Origin: Actinomycetes bacterium
GTDB taxonomy: Bacteria > Actinomycetota > Acidimicrobiia > Acidimicrobiales > JAJYXR01
Direction of reading: 5' to 3'
Assembly (NCBI GenBank): GCA_021801525.1
Contig: JAJYXW010000185.1
Coordinates: 1 to 38,975 of the forward strand
DNA length: 38,975 nucleotides
The notes below the pieces were generated by a model that did no database searches, was not told the DNA's origin, and was given only the letters and a program-made list of their open reading frames with translations. The translations under genes and the position numbers were made by a program. Positions 1 through 8,942 of the stretch are shown here, piece after piece. Numbering within the stretch: the first letter of the stretch is position 1; each line of letters begins with the position of its first letter.

Positions 1-2
1 AC

Positions 3-110
3 AACCTCGTTCGATCCCGCGCCCAGCTCGCTCTCGCCCGCGAGCTCGTGTCCAGGGGCCCCGACCTCGAGAAGACGGTGGCTGCCCGGCGCGGCGGCCA
101 TCCACGGTAA
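3..110 (+). CDS. C-terminal end of an unidentified upstream gene (partial)
   Basis: An open frame enters the window from the left and ends at a TAA at 108-110. It gives about 35 residues, rich in Arg, Ala and Leu, ending GGHPR. Nearly every third codon position is G or C, as in the real genes of this window, which is the main reason to call it coding. No family can be recognised from so short a tail. The antitoxin gene starts 20 bp downstream behind its own promoter-like sequence, so the two need not be one operon. Confidence 0.4.
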   Translation, partial: NLVRSRAQLALARELVSRGPDLEKTVAARRGGHPR

Positions 111-117
111 TGACCAT

Positions 118-123
118 TATACT
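118..123 (+). promoter_or_regulatory. Candidate -10 box of the antitoxin gene, leaderless
   Basis: TATACT ends 6 nt before the ATG at 130, so transcription would start at or next to the start codon, giving a leaderless mRNA. No Shine-Dalgarno sequence is visible. An inverted repeat TAATG-AC-CATTA (108-119) and two TGACCA direct repeats (111-116, 123-128) surround the box. They are possible binding sites for autorepression by the antitoxin, which is known for Phd/YefM families; the sites themselves are inferred. Confidence 0.5.
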
Positions 124-129
124 GACCAC

Positions 130-357
130 ATGTCCCGTCAGATGACCGCTACAGAGGCAAAGGCGACCCTGCTGGCACTCCTCGACGAAGTGGCCGCAGG
201 CAACGAGGTGGAGATCACCAAACGTGGGCACACGGTGGCACGGCTTGTGCCCGCTGCCGGACCGCCCTCGCTCGAAGGCAAGCTCAGGGGAAAGGCCCGG
301 ACCGCCTGCAGCGAAGACGAGCTCTTCTCCACCGGCGAAGAGTGGAACCTCTCTTGA
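130..357 (+). CDS. Phd/YefM-family type II antitoxin
   Basis: A 75-residue protein with the Phd/YefM N-terminal pattern: MTATEAKATLLALLDEVAAG, then EVEITKRGHTVARLVP. This fold dimerises, binds operator DNA and neutralises a cognate toxin through its C-terminal tail. ATG at 130 fits a leaderless start; a second in-frame ATG at 142 is possible. The stop codon overlaps the TTG start of a PIN-domain toxin reading frame (TTGA, 354-357), the usual tight coupling of such pairs. That toxin is truncated, so this antitoxin may now be an orphan or may regulate other loci. Confidence 0.8.
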   Translation: MSRQMTATEAKATLLALLDEVAAGNEVEITKRGHTVARLVPAAGPPSLEGKLRGKARTACSEDELFSTGEEWNLS

Positions 358-527
358 GCTCCGTCCTCCTCGATACCCACGTAGTGCACTGGTGGTCGGC
401 CGAGCCCGAGAAGTTGAGCCGCGCTGCTGCACACAAGATCGCCTCTGCCAGAGAGCTTGCTGTCTCGGCGGGCTACCTTTTTCCGATCAGGGGAGGAAGC
501 GGCGGTAGACGAAGAACACCCTGTTGA
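354..527 (+). pseudogene. Truncated VapC-like PIN-domain toxin
   Basis: Starting at a TTG that overlaps the antitoxin stop, the frame reads SSVLLDTHVVHWW, the beta-1 strand of a PIN domain with its first catalytic Asp, followed by a helix ending ELAVSA. PIN toxins run to about 125-135 residues and need three or four acidic residues. Here recognisable similarity stops after about 38 residues (near 467). The frame then runs into unrelated Gly/Arg-rich sequence, ends at 527, and overlaps the 3' end of the opposing acetyltransferase gene (487). The toxin is therefore probably inactive. A deletion or recombination joined its 5' end to the neighbouring gene. Confidence 0.6.
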
Positions 528-1401
528 CCCGCCCACCTACGCGTGCATAGGGGACTACGGGCCCAACCCAGAGCACCTCGGCCTTCGCGTAGCCGGCTGC
601 TCGCATCCTGTGGAGCGCGTGGAGCAGCGCTGCAACGCCGGCCCCCTTGCCCATGAGGTCGGGCCTCACCGCCACGGGGCCGAGCGTGCCCTTCCGGTTC
701 ACGTCGTAAGCACAGAACGACCGGTAGCCGCCCCCGCCTGACCCGCTGTCCCCACCTGACCCGCTGTCCCCACCTGACCCGCTGTCCCCACCAGGTTCGC
801 GGCTGACGGCGAGGGTGCCCTTGCCGAGCGCCCGTAGCACCTCGAGCCGCCAGTTCGGCCAGTGCTCGGCTGTCCAGGCGTCGAGCGCGTCGTGCTCCTC
901 CAAGGCGGCCACCGTGGCCCCACCGGGATCCGGCGGTATGCGCCCGAGGTCGATCTCCATGTTGAAGTTCGCCTCGACACGTGCGTAATGGTGGCGCTCG
1001 AGCAGCGAGATCATGGCTGTCTGGGTCGTCTCCACTCCGGGGTAGAGAAAGTACGGCGCGTCGGCCCCGATGGTCACGCTCGTCGCACCCGCGGCCGCCA
1101 GGTCGGCTTCCGCCGCAGCCAGCAGGCGGTGCCCGAGCCCATTGCCCTGGATCTTCGGGTCCACGCAGAGAAGCTTCACGAACCCCTGGTCTCCCTCGAC
1201 CTCCGTTGCCACCACGCCTACCGCCGGGTCGCCCCTCACGAGTGCCGGGCGGTCACCGGCGAAGAGCGTGCCGGAGAGCTCCTCTGCGTCCGGGGGGTCC
1301 GGCAGGCATCGCCGGCAGAGCTCCGTGAGAGCTTGGAGCTCCCCGGGGCCGACTATCCGCAGGTCGGGCGCATGCTCGTCGGGAATCGCCGGGCGTGCCA
1401 C
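487..1401 (-). CDS. GNAT-family N-acetyltransferase with two GNAT domains
   Basis: A 304-residue protein from the GTG at 1401. The N-terminal GNAT half has the acetyl-CoA loop VDPKIQGNGLGHRLL; the C-terminal half has a second one, VRPDLMGKGAGVAALLHAL. Tandem-GNAT proteins acetylate small molecules or peptides; the substrate cannot be told. The open frame extends upstream to a TTG at 1485, but that stretch is repeat-derived. The GTG at 1401 lies 6 nt after TACCGT, a leaderless promoter arrangement, so it is preferred. Between the halves is a low-complexity insert of three GGDSGS units (18-bp tandem repeat at 737-792). The gene is divergent from guaB3, and its 3' end overlaps the toxin remnant. 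Confidence 0.8.
   Translation of the reverse strand: MARPAIPDEHAPDLRIVGPGELQALTELCRRCLPDPPDAEELSGTLFAGDRPALVRGDPAVGVVATEVEGDQGFVKLLCVDPKIQGNGLGHRLLAAAEADLAAAGATSVTIGADAPYFLYPGVETTQTAMISLLERHHYARVEANFNMEIDLGRIPPDPGGATVAALEEHDALDAWTAEHWPNWRLEVLRALGKGTLAVSREPGGDSGSGGDSGSGGDSGSGGGGYRSFCAYDVNRKGTLGPVAVRPDLMGKGAGVAALLHALHRMRAAGYAKAEVLWVGPVVPYARVGGRVNRVFFVYRRFLP
737..792. repeat. 18-bp tandem repeat, three copies, inside the GNAT gene
   Basis: Three perfect copies of an 18-bp unit beginning CCTGACCCGCTG start at 737, 755 and 773. In the gene's frame each encodes six residues, GGDSGS in cyclic order. The period is a multiple of three, so copy-number change would lengthen or shorten an inter-domain linker without breaking the gene. 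Confidence 0.9.
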
Positions 1402-1407
1402 CCCAAA

Positions 1408-1413
1408 ACGGTA
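1408..1413 (-). promoter_or_regulatory. Candidate -10 box of the GNAT gene, leaderless
   Basis: On the minus strand TACCGT is followed by 6 nt and then the GTG at 1401, matching the TAnnnT-spacer-start arrangement seen at other genes here. On the plus strand the overlapping TATCGT (1412-1417) could serve as the -10 of guaB3, making this a compact divergent promoter. Confidence 0.45.
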
Positions 1414-1470
1414 TCGTGTGGAGCGGATCGGTGGCGACGGGAGAAAGCCCGGAGCAACCCATCGCTTTAC

Positions 1471-1545
1471 GGGCAGCAGAGCCAATGCCTACAGGCAGCA
1501 TGGCCAATGCCTAAGGGCAGCACAAAAGGCACGGGCAGCACAGGG
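1471..1545. repeat. Imperfect tandem repeats in the guaB3 5' region
   Basis: A 22-23 bp motif of the form GGCAGCA-nn-GCCAATGCCTA occurs twice in succession (1472-1514). Three further partial units built on GGCAGCAC follow, up to 1545. The stretch lies in the untranslated region between the divergent promoters and the guaB3 start, with no obvious gene. It belongs to the family of short tandem duplications spread through the window. Confidence 0.7.
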
Positions 1546-1562
1546 CACATGGGAGGCCGCAG

Positions 1563-2726
1563 GTGGCTGAGATCGAGATAGGCATCTACAAGTCAGGTCG
1601 TCGTGCTTACGGGTTCGACGACATAGCGATCGTCCCGAGCCGGCGCACGCGCGACCCCGAGGACGTGGACATCTCCTGGGAGATCGACGCGTTCCGCTTC
1701 GAGCTACCTCTCATGGCTGCGGGGATGGATGGCGTGACGAGCCCCGCCAGCGCGATAGCCCTGGGCAAGCTCGGGGGCGTGGCCGTGCTCAACCTCGAAG
1801 GCCTGTGGACCCGCTACGAGGATCCCATTCCCCTTTTCGAGGAGATAGCCAACCTCTCCGACGACAAGGCGACTGCCCGCATGCAGCAGATGTACGCCGA
1901 GCCCGTCCGCCCCGAGCTCGTGACCGAGCGCATCCGCCAGGTGAAGGCGGCAGGAGTAATCTCCTGCGCTTCGGTGACTCCCCAGCGCACCGTGGAGCTA
2001 GCCCCGGCGGCCTTGGCCGGCGAGCTCGACATACTCGTCATCCAGGGAACGGTCGTCTCTGCCGAGCACGTGTCGAAGTCGGTGGAGCCGCTCAACCTGA
2101 AGAGGTTCATCCGCGAGCTCGAGATTCCGGTGATAGTGGGAGGTTGCGCTTCCTACCAGGCCGGCTTGCACCTCATGCGCACCGGAGCGGTCGGGGTGCT
2201 GGTGGGGGTTGGTCCCGGCAACGCCTGCACCACCCGTGGAGTGCTCGGCATAGGCGTTCCGCAGGCGACTGCGATCGCCGACGTGGCGGGGGCCAGGATG
2301 CGCCACCTCGACGAGACCGGCGTGTACGTGCACGTGATAGCCGACGGCGGGATGAGCCGCGGGGGCGACGTCGCCAAGGCGATAGCTTGCGGTGCCGACG
2401 CGGTGATGCTCGGCTCGCCTCTCAGCTCTGCGACCGAGGCGCCTTGCCCGGGCTTCCACTGGGGGATGGCCACGTTCCACCCGACCCTTCCTCGAGGTGC
2501 GAGGGTGAGGACGGGGGTGCGGGGGAGCCTCGAGCACATCCTGCTCGGCCCGGCACACGAGAACGACGGCCGGATGAACCTCTTCGGTGCGCTCCGCACG
2601 GCAATGGCTACCTGTGGCTACGCGAGCGTGAAGGAGTTCCAGAAGGCGGAGGTGATGGTCGCGCCTGCGCTCCAGACCGAGGGCAAGGCCCTCCAGCGCT
2701 CGCAGAACGTGGGGATGGGCCACTGA
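1563..2726 (+). CDS. guaB3: GuaB3-type IMP dehydrogenase-related protein
   Basis: A 387-residue TIM-barrel protein of the IMP dehydrogenase/GMP reductase superfamily without CBS domains, the length and layout of actinobacterial GuaB3. The N-terminus ([20 protein letters not shown]) and the C-terminus ([10 protein letters not shown]) are typical of that branch. The nucleotide-binding segment [20 protein letters not shown] keeps the catalytic Cys (Cys222), and [25 protein letters not shown] forms the phosphate site. GTG at 1563 is preceded by GGGAGG. The gene lies directly before guaA, tying it to IMP/XMP/GMP interconversion. Whether it is a dehydrogenase or a reductase cannot be settled from sequence. 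Confidence 0.9.
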   Translation: MAEIEIGIYKSGRRAYGFDDIAIVPSRRTRDPEDVDISWEIDAFRFELPLMAAGMDGVTSPASAIALGKLGGVAVLNLEGLWTRYEDPIPLFEEIANLSDDKATARMQQMYAEPVRPELVTERIRQVKAAGVISCASVTPQRTVELAPAALAGELDILVIQGTVVSAEHVSKSVEPLNLKRFIRELEIPVIVGGCASYQAGLHLMRTGAVGVLVGVGPGNACTTRGVLGIGVPQATAIADVAGARMRHLDETGVYVHVIADGGMSRGGDVAKAIACGADAVMLGSPLSSATEAPCPGFHWGMATFHPTLPRGARVRTGVRGSLEHILLGPAHENDGRMNLFGALRTAMATCGYASVKEFQKAEVMVAPALQTEGKALQRSQNVGMGH

Positions 2727-2812
2727 GCCCGAGCCCAGGGGGCGGGACCGGCAAGGCCGCTCGCGACGGCGGTCGCCTCCAGGCAGCACCGCCGGTCCCC
2801 AATGGTGCGGAC

Positions 2813-4360
2813 GTGGTGCTCGTGGTGGACTTCGGGGCCCAGTACGCGCAGCTCATCGCCCGGCGTATCCGCCAGGCCCGCGTCTACTCGGAGATCGTCC
2901 CCCACCACGTGGCGGCCGCCACGGTGGTCGAGCGCCGCCCTGTGGGGATCGTCCTCTCGGGGGGACCGAGCTCTGTGCATGCCGGTTGGGCGCCTCTCCT
3001 CGATCCGGCGATCTACGAGGCAGGCATACCGATCCTCGGCATCTGCTACGGGGCCCAGCTCATCGCGAGCCAGCTCGGGGGCCGGGTCGAGCGCACCGGG
3101 CGGGGCGAGTACGGCCGCACGCCGCTTTCCCTCACGCCGAGCCTGCTCTTCGCGGACTGGCCCGAGGGCGGCAGCGACGTGTGGATGAGCCATGCCGACT
3201 CGATTGCCGAAGCGCCCCCGGGGTTCCTGGTGACGGCCTCGACGCCCGAAGCGCCCGTGGCTGCGCTCGAGGACAGGCAGCGGCGTATCTACGGGGTGCA
3301 GTTCCACCCAGAGGTGGTCCACACCAACCATGGCCAGGATCTCCTCGAGCGCTTCCTCTTCGACATCTGCGGAGCGCGCCCGACGTGGACCCACACCAAC
3401 ATCATCGAGGCGGCGACCGAGGCCGTGAGATCCCAGGTGGGCTCCCAGCGGGTGCTCTGCGCCCTCTCGGGAGGCGTGGACTCGGCCGTCGCGGCGGCGC
3501 TCGTCCACAAGGCCGTGGGCGATCAGCTCACCTGCGTGTTCGTGGACACGGGCCTCATGCGAGAGGGGGAGGGCTTGCAGGTCGAGGAGACCTTCCGCCG
3601 CCAGTTCCAGGTGGACCTGGTCCATGTGAAGGCAGCGGACCGCTTCTTCGAAGTGCTCGAGGGCGTGACCGACCCCGAGGAGAAGCGAAAGGCGATAGGT
3701 GGGACCTTCATCCGAATCTTCGAGGAGGTCGCCTCCGAGATGGCAGCCGGCGCCGAGGCGCTCGGCGCGGCTGGGCCCCGCTACCTCGTCCAGGGGACTC
3801 TCTACCCCGACGTGATCGAGTCGGGCGCAGGGGACGCGGCCACCATCAAGTCGCACCACAACGTGGGCGGGCTGCCCGACGACATGGACTTCGAGCTGGT
3901 GGAGCCCCTGGCCTGGCTCTTCAAGGACGAGGCCCGCGAGCTCGGCGAGGAGCTCGGCCTTCCCGAGGAGATCGTCTGGCGCCAGCCGTTCCCCGGTCCC
4001 GGCCTCGCCGTCAGGATCGTGGGCGAGGTCACACCCGAGCGTGTCGCCATCGTCCGTGCCGCGGACGCGATCGTGATCGAGGAGGTGAAGCGGGCGGGCC
4101 TCTACCGGGAGCTCTGGCAGAGCTTCGCAGTGCTGCCGGCTGTGAGGAGCGTGGGCGTGATGGGCGACGAGCGCACCTACGCCTACCCGGTGGTGATCCG
4201 CGCGGTGACCTCCGAGGACGCCATGACGGCCGACTGGGCGCGGCTCGACTACGACCTGCTCGAGCGCATCTCGAGGCGGATAATTGGGGAGGTGGACGGC
4301 GTGAACCGGGTGGCCCTCGACATCACCTCGAAGCCCCCAGGCACGATCGAGTGGGAGTGA
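2813..4360 (+). CDS. guaA: GMP synthase, glutamine-hydrolysing
   Basis: A 515-residue two-domain enzyme making GMP from XMP, glutamine and ATP. The class I glutamine amidotransferase domain comes first: [17 protein letters not shown], the nucleophile in GICYGAQ (Cys78), and the His/Glu pair in GVQFHPEV. The ATP-pyrophosphatase domain follows, with P-loop SGGVDS (about 219-224), and then the dimerisation domain ending [12 protein letters not shown]. The frame is open through the end of guaB3, but the only plausible starts are two adjacent GTG codons at 2813 and 2816; the first gives the normal length. It sits 86 bp after guaB3, and its stop overlaps the helicase start. Confidence 0.97.
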   Translation: MVLVVDFGAQYAQLIARRIRQARVYSEIVPHHVAAATVVERRPVGIVLSGGPSSVHAGWAPLLDPAIYEAGIPILGICYGAQLIASQLGGRVERTGRGEYGRTPLSLTPSLLFADWPEGGSDVWMSHADSIAEAPPGFLVTASTPEAPVAALEDRQRRIYGVQFHPEVVHTNHGQDLLERFLFDICGARPTWTHTNIIEAATEAVRSQVGSQRVLCALSGGVDSAVAAALVHKAVGDQLTCVFVDTGLMREGEGLQVEETFRRQFQVDLVHVKAADRFFEVLEGVTDPEEKRKAIGGTFIRIFEEVASEMAAGAEALGAAGPRYLVQGTLYPDVIESGAGDAATIKSHHNVGGLPDDMDFELVEPLAWLFKDEARELGEELGLPEEIVWRQPFPGPGLAVRIVGEVTPERVAIVRAADAIVIEEVKRAGLYRELWQSFAVLPAVRSVGVMGDERTYAYPVVIRAVTSEDAMTADWARLDYDLLERISRRIIGEVDGVNRVALDITSKPPGTIEWE

Positions 4361-6747
4361 GGGGCGAAGGCGGCCTGCGCGATGGCGGCCTGCGCGATGG
4401 CGGCCCTGGCGAAGCCGCCAGCGCTGAAGCCGCGCATCGCGCCGCCCTGTCCGAAGCCCTGCTCGAGGGGTTGAACGGCCCCCAGCGCGAAGCCGTCTGC
4501 CATCGCGGCGGGCCCCTCCTCGTCGTGGCGGGAGCGGGGTCGGGCAAGACGAGGGTCCTCACCCGCCGGATTGGCCACCTCGTCGCCACGGGGGATGCCG
4601 CCCCCTGGCAGATCCTCGCGATCACCTTTACCAACAAGGCCGCCGGCGAGATGCGCTCCAGAGTGGCGAGCCTGGTAGGGGAGCAGGCCGAGCGCATGTG
4701 GGTGTCCACCTTCCACTCGGCTTGCGTCCGCATCCTCCGCCGCCACGCGGAGCTCCTCGGGTACTCCCGCAACTTCACCATCTACGACGACTCCGACTCG
4801 AGGCGCCTGGTCGAGCAGATCATGCGCGAGCTCGACATCGACCAGAAGAAGATCCCGCCGCGAAGCGTTCGGGCCGCGATCTCGTCCGCCAAGTCCGACC
4901 TCGTGGACGTGGAGGGCTTCCGGGGCAGGGCGCAGACGATATTCGACCGGAGGATCGCGGACATCTTCGAGGCCTACCAGCGCCGCCTGCTCGCGGCGTC
5001 GGCCATGGACTTCGACGACCTGCTCGGGCGCGCCGTGGACCTGCTCCGCTCCTTCCCCGACGTGCTGGAGGAGTACCGCCGCCGCTTCGCGCACGTGCTC
5101 GTCGACGAGTACCAGGACACCAACCGGGCCCAGAACGAGCTGGTGCTCATGCTCGGGTCCGAGCACCGCAACGTCTGCGTGGTGGGCGACACCGACCAGT
5201 CGATCTACCAGTGGCGGGGCGCCGACATCCGCAACATCCTCGCCTTCGAGGAGGCCTTCCCCGACGCGACGGTCGTGAGGCTCGAACAGAACTACCGCTC
5301 CACGCGCACCATCCTCGCCGCCGCGAACGCCGTGATCGAGAACAACTCCACGCGCATCCCGAAGGCCCTGTGGTGCGACGGTGACGAGGGGCTCCCGATC
5401 TGCCGCTACAGGGCGGACGACGAGCACGCGGAGGCGTCCTTCGTGGCCGGCGAGGTGACGAGGCTCGTAGCAGAGGAGGGCCTGGCGCCCGGCGACATAG
5501 CGGTCTTCTACCGCACGAACGCGCAGAGCCGGGTCATAGAGGAGGAGCTGGTGAAGGAGGGGGTCGCCTACAAGGTGATCGGCGGCACCCGCTTCTACGA
5601 CCGCAGGGAGGTGCGCGACGTGATCGCCTACCTGCGCGTCGTGGTGAACCCAGCCGACGAGGTGTCGCTGAGGCGCATAGTGAACGTGCCGCGCCGCCAG
5701 CTCGGGGACGCGTCGCTCGAGCGCCTGGCGGCTTACGCGCTTGCCTCGGGGAGCACGCTCGCGGGGGCCCTGGGCGAGGCGGTCGAGGCGGGCCTGCCGG
5801 CCAGGGCTGCGAAGAGCGCGATGGCGCTCGCCGCCTTGTTCGGGGAGCTCCGGGCGATGGACGAGGACGGCGCCGCCCCCGAGTCGATCGTGGAGGCCGT
5901 CTTGGAGCGGACTGGGTACGCTGCCGAGCTGCGTGCCGAGCGGACCTTGGAGGCCGAGGGCAGGCTCGAGAACCTGGCCGAGCTGAAGGGCATGGCGGCC
6001 GGCTACGAGAATCTGGCCACGCTGTTGGAGGACGTGGCCCTCGTGTCGGACGCCGACGACATCGACTCCGAGGCGGGCCGGATATCGCTCATGACGCTGC
6101 ACGTGGCCAAGGGGCTCGAGTTCCCGGCGGTGTTCTTGGTGGGGATGGAGGAGGGGGTGTTCCCGCACTCGCGCTCCCTCGACGACCCTCAGCGCCTCGA
6201 GGAGGAGCGGAGGCTCTGCTACGTGGGGATCACCAGGTCCGAGCGCTTCCTCTACGTCTCCCACGCGTGGAGCCGCAACCTGTGGGGGAGGAGCAGCTAC
6301 GCGATCCCGAGCCGGTTCCTCTCGGAGATGCCCGAGGACGTGGTCCGCGACGTGGCTGCCGGCTTCGAGGGTCGTGTTTGGGGATCCGGCCGAGCCCCTG
6401 CCGGAGGCCGCACCCCCGCCGGAGGCCGTGCTTTTGGCCAGGGTCTCGGCCGGGCCGTCCCTGCCGCCGGCGCCTCCGGCCCCGGCGTCAGTGCCGGCGG
6501 ATCCGCCCTCCCCGGGGCCGCGCGCGCAAGCGGGTCGCCCGCCGGTAGCGTGGTCCCCGGCCCGCTTGCCACCCCTCGAGTGACCTCGGCTGCGCGACCT
6601 GCTGGCGGTGGCGCACCGAAGGCGGGTGGCGCACCGAAGGCGGGTGGCGCACCGAAGGCGGGTGCAGTGCCCAAGGCGGGTGGCAGCCGCAAGAGGCGGC
6701 TGCCGAAGATGGCCGAGGAGCGCTTCAGGGGGAAACCGCTCCCCTGA
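4357..6747 (+). CDS. pcrA: UvrD/PcrA-family ATP-dependent 3'-5' DNA helicase
   Basis: A 796-residue superfamily 1A helicase. Visible motifs are the Q-motif LNGPQREAV, Walker A GAGSGKT (59-65), [11 protein letters not shown], Walker [10 protein letters not shown] (about 247-255), [38 protein letters not shown] and YVGITRS. PcrA/UvrD acts in nucleotide excision repair and in removing blocked transcription or replication complexes. GTG at 4357 overlaps the guaA stop (GTGA). The first 20 residues contain a duplicated GLRDG unit. After the helicase core (about residue 670) comes a ~125-residue Gly/Ala/Pro linker with GGAPKA repeats and a basic tail. The usual Tudor-like C-terminal domain is not recognisable, so protein contacts may differ. 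Confidence 0.95.
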   Translation: MRGEGGLRDGGLRDGGPGEAASAEAAHRAALSEALLEGLNGPQREAVCHRGGPLLVVAGAGSGKTRVLTRRIGHLVATGDAAPWQILAITFTNKAAGEMRSRVASLVGEQAERMWVSTFHSACVRILRRHAELLGYSRNFTIYDDSDSRRLVEQIMRELDIDQKKIPPRSVRAAISSAKSDLVDVEGFRGRAQTIFDRRIADIFEAYQRRLLAASAMDFDDLLGRAVDLLRSFPDVLEEYRRRFAHVLVDEYQDTNRAQNELVLMLGSEHRNVCVVGDTDQSIYQWRGADIRNILAFEEAFPDATVVRLEQNYRSTRTILAAANAVIENNSTRIPKALWCDGDEGLPICRYRADDEHAEASFVAGEVTRLVAEEGLAPGDIAVFYRTNAQSRVIEEELVKEGVAYKVIGGTRFYDRREVRDVIAYLRVVVNPADEVSLRRIVNVPRRQLGDASLERLAAYALASGSTLAGALGEAVEAGLPARAAKSAMALAALFGELRAMDEDGAAPESIVEAVLERTGYAAELRAERTLEAEGRLENLAELKGMAAGYENLATLLEDVALVSDADDIDSEAGRISLMTLHVAKGLEFPAVFLVGMEEGVFPHSRSLDDPQRLEEERRLCYVGITRSERFLYVSHAWSRNLWGRSSYAIPSRFLSEMPEDVVRDVAAGFEGRVWGSGRAPAGGRTPAGGRAFGQGLGRAVPAAGASGPGVSAGGSALPGAARASGSPAGSVVPGPLATPRVTSAARPAGGGAPKAGGAPKAGGAPKAGAVPKAGGSRKRRLPKMAEERFRGKPLP
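4372..4404. repeat. 15-bp duplication at the helicase N-terminus
   Basis: GGCCTGCGCGATGGC occurs twice in a row and a partial third copy follows. In frame this is [11 protein letters not shown]. It lies in the non-conserved leader before the Q-motif, just after the guaA/helicase overlap. Confidence 0.8.
6607..6662. repeat. 18-bp tandem repeat in the helicase C-terminal linker
   Basis: Three perfect copies of GGTGGCGCACCGAAGGCG encode GGAPKA repeats, and a diverged fourth copy (GAVPKA) follows. The repeat lies in the disordered Gly/Ala/Pro tail of the helicase, and its frame is preserved. Confidence 0.9.
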
Positions 6748-6763
6748 GACGCGAGGAAATGCA

Positions 6764-8125
6764 ATGCAGATGGACCCCCCCCGCCGCCTCGAGAGCGACG
6801 GCGAGCACAGCGGCGAGCGCCGCAGCCTGCACCGCGGCGAGAGCCGTAGTCTGCACCGCGGCGAGAGCCGCAGCGAGCGCCGCGCGCGCCACAAGGTGCG
6901 CCGAAGGGCTCGCCGGCACGAGCGAAGGGCGCTGCGCCGGCAGCGGCGCACGATCTTCGGGCGGCACCCGTTCGCGACGGGCTCGCTCGTGGTGTTCCTC
7001 GCGATGGGGCCGGTGTGGTGGTCCCTCGGGAGCTCGCTCGCGAACGCGAACACCCTGCCGCTCCCGGTGCAGTTCGTGGAGTGGGTCCGCTCGCACGGCG
7101 GGGGGTCGTTCGTGCGCTTCGCCGAGAACGTCTGGTACAGCCACAACCCGCCCCCTGTCGGCGGGCGGCCGCCGAAGGGCGCGATTCCCCGGCCACCCGC
7201 GCACCCGGTGGAGATCCCGCGCCAGGTGGTGCTGCCGCACCTGGCGCTCCCCGCGCCAATCGCGCCCATAGCTAACCCCCCGCTACCCGGTGAGGGCCAG
7301 TGGCACCCGGTCGGCCGGACCGTCGACGGCATGCCGACCATGGAGGAGGCGTTCTTGCGACCCGACCCGGTTCACACGAGCCTGGTCGCCGGCGTGGTGT
7401 GGATGGACCCGCTGCTGCTGGCCGGGCGGTACTACGCGGGCGCCCAGGTGCCCGACGTGGGCGGCCCCTGGAGCCCGAAGGCGCCCATCTCCCCGAACGC
7501 TGCGACCACGCTCAGCGCGGTGATGAACCTCGGGTTCCGAACCCACGCTTCGGAGGGCGGCTTCTACCTCGACGGCCGGACTGCGATCCCGCTGCGCCAG
7601 GGAGCGGCGTCTTTCGTGCTCTACGCGGATGGGACCGCGACCGTGGGAGCGTGGGGGAGGAACGTCACCATGACCCCCCAGGTGGTGGCGGTGCGCCAGA
7701 ACCTGAGCCTGCTCGTCGACCACGGTGCGCCGGTGCCGAACCTGAACGCCAACGACACGACGGTCTGGGGAGCCACGCTCGGGAACCAGATCTACGTCTG
7801 GCGCTCCGGCATAGGGGTGACCGCGAACGGCGCCCTCGTCTACGTCGGCGGGCCCGGCCTGAACATCACGACGCTCGCGAACCTGCTCGTCCGGGCCGGA
7901 GCCGTGCGTGCCATGGAGCTCGACATCAACACCGACTGGGTCAACTTCTTCAGCTTTTCGCTGCCGCCTGGTGTCGCTGCGTCGCCGGCTAACGGCTCGA
8001 AGCTGCTCCCCGACATGGTCCGCCCCGTCGGGCGCTACTTCGGGCCGACGAATAGGGACTTCCTCACGATGTCTGCTCGGGCGGCGCCCCTCTCCACCCC
8101 GCCCGACGCAGCCCCTCCCGGCTGA
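6764..8125 (+). CDS. Membrane-anchored phosphodiester glycosidase-like (NAGPA-fold) protein
   Basis: A 453-residue protein. Residues 1-68 are very basic (Arg/His/Ser, with a duplicated SLHRGESR unit). A single hydrophobic segment at about 70-92 (TGSLVVFLAMGPVWWSLG) then acts as a signal anchor, so the rest is outside the cell. The C-terminal half resembles the phosphodiester-glycosidase (NAGPA) domain: GGFYLDG, SFVLYADGTATVGAWGRNV, RQNLSLLVDHG, WRSGIGVTANGALVYVGG and AMELDINTDWVNFFSF. Related domains uncover sugar-phosphodiesters, so an envelope-glycan role is likely but unproven. ATG at 6764 has GAGGA 6 nt upstream. The open frame continues upstream through the helicase repeats, which are not part of this gene. 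It is convergent with the DprE2 gene. Confidence 0.75.
   Translation: MQMDPPRRLESDGEHSGERRSLHRGESRSLHRGESRSERRARHKVRRRARRHERRALRRQRRTIFGRHPFATGSLVVFLAMGPVWWSLGSSLANANTLPLPVQFVEWVRSHGGGSFVRFAENVWYSHNPPPVGGRPPKGAIPRPPAHPVEIPRQVVLPHLALPAPIAPIANPPLPGEGQWHPVGRTVDGMPTMEEAFLRPDPVHTSLVAGVVWMDPLLLAGRYYAGAQVPDVGGPWSPKAPISPNAATTLSAVMNLGFRTHASEGGFYLDGRTAIPLRQGAASFVLYADGTATVGAWGRNVTMTPQVVAVRQNLSLLVDHGAPVPNLNANDTTVWGATLGNQIYVWRSGIGVTANGALVYVGGPGLNITTLANLLVRAGAVRAMELDINTDWVNFFSFSLPPGVAASPANGSKLLPDMVRPVGRYFGPTNRDFLTMSARAAPLSTPPDAAPPG
6821..6868. repeat. 24-bp duplication near the start of the glycosidase-like gene
   Basis: Two copies of a 24-bp unit, differing at two positions, start at 6821 and 6845 and encode SLHRGESR twice in the basic cytoplasmic leader. 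A partial third copy follows. Confidence 0.8.
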
Positions 8126-8180
8126 GCTATCACGCTCCGCGAGTCCCCGATCGGCCACAGGGGCGGGGAGCCATGGCGTC

Positions 8181-8942
8181 TCAGCCGGGGAGCCTCCGCC
8201 ACAGCGAGCGGGGCAGGACCCGCAGCACTGCGAAGATCCAGCGCATTGCAGGCGGTGACCACACGACCGGCGACCCTCGCTCCAGAGCACGCACGATGTC
8301 GGCAGCCACGGCCTCCGCCGTGGTCGCCAGGGGGGCCGGGTCCATGCCGGCCGTCATGCGGGTGCGGACGAAGCCGGGACGGACGATCGTGACGGACACC
8401 CCGCTGCCGGCGAGGCTGTCGGAGAGGCCCTGCGCGAAACCGTCGAGCCCGGCTTTCGAGGCTCCGTAGACGAAGTTCGCCTGGCGGACGCGGATGCCGG
8501 CCACCGAGGAGAGGACGACTATACGGCCGTGCCCCTGGCGCCGGAGCTCGGCGGCGAACGCGACCATCGCTGCCGCGGGCCCCGTCTGATTGGTGGTGAG
8601 GACGCGGGCTGCTGCCTCGGGGTCTGTCTCGCTCTCGGATTGCTCGCCCAGGATGCCTGCAGCCACCAGCACCATGTCCACCTGCCCGAGCGCCCGGGCA
8701 GCCTCCCCCGCGAAGGCGGCGTGCCCGGCTACCTCGGTGACGTCGAATGCCATCACCGTCGCCTGCTCGGCGCCAGCCGCCTGGAGATGAGCGGCCACCT
8801 TGGCGAGCGCCTGCTCGTCGCGACCGGCGAGGACCACTCGGCGCAGCCTCCGGCGCACCAGGGCTTGCAGGAGCGCGCCTGCGATCTCCGAGGTGCCTCC
8901 GATGACCACGGCGCTCTGGGGCATTCCCGTGGCGTCGTTCAC
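8181..8942 (-). CDS. dprE2: Decaprenylphosphoryl-2-keto-ribose reductase (DprE2-like SDR)
   Basis: A 253-residue short-chain dehydrogenase. The N-terminal cofactor motif is GGTSEIAGALL rather than the common TGxxxGIG, as in mycobacterial DprE2, and the length matches. The catalytic Ser is in VVLSSVAG and the Tyr/Lys pair in YGASKAG. DprE2 reduces the 2-keto intermediate made by DprE1 to decaprenylphosphoryl-arabinose using NADH. The GTG at 8942 overlaps the dprE1 stop (GTGA), so translation is probably coupled; an internal ATG at 8924 is the alternative. The hydrophobic C-terminus (RWIFAVLRVLP) may touch the membrane near its lipid substrate. Confidence 0.85.
   Translation of the reverse strand: MNDATGMPQSAVVIGGTSEIAGALLQALVRRRLRRVVLAGRDEQALAKVAAHLQAAGAEQATVMAFDVTEVAGHAAFAGEAARALGQVDMVLVAAGILGEQSESETDPEAAARVLTTNQTGPAAAMVAFAAELRRQGHGRIVVLSSVAGIRVRQANFVYGASKAGLDGFAQGLSDSLAGSGVSVTIVRPGFVRTRMTAGMDPAPLATTAEAVAADIVRALERGSPVVWSPPAMRWIFAVLRVLPRSLWRRLPG

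Noticed and set aside
1805..2812. A guaB3/guaA fused reading frame extending guaA 336 codons upstream
   Set aside because: The upstream part is an out-of-frame reading of guaB3, low-complexity Arg/Gly/His. The GuaA homology begins at 2813-2825, and GTG 2813 gives the standard length.
6608..6763. An Arg/His-repeat N-terminal extension (AHRRRV units) of the glycosidase-like protein
   Set aside because: These codons are an out-of-frame reading of the helicase GGAPKA repeat. A Shine-Dalgarno sits directly before ATG 6764.
4249..7341. A 1,030-codon open frame on the minus strand
   Set aside because: It is antisense to the pcrA and glycosidase-like genes. Its translation is rich in Arg, Gly, His and Val with no motif. 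Long shadow frames are expected opposite GC-rich genes.
8144..8169. A rho-independent terminator between the glycosidase-like gene and dprE2
   Set aside because: TCCCCG and CGGGGA could pair across 14 nt, but there is no T-run on either strand and the stem is short.
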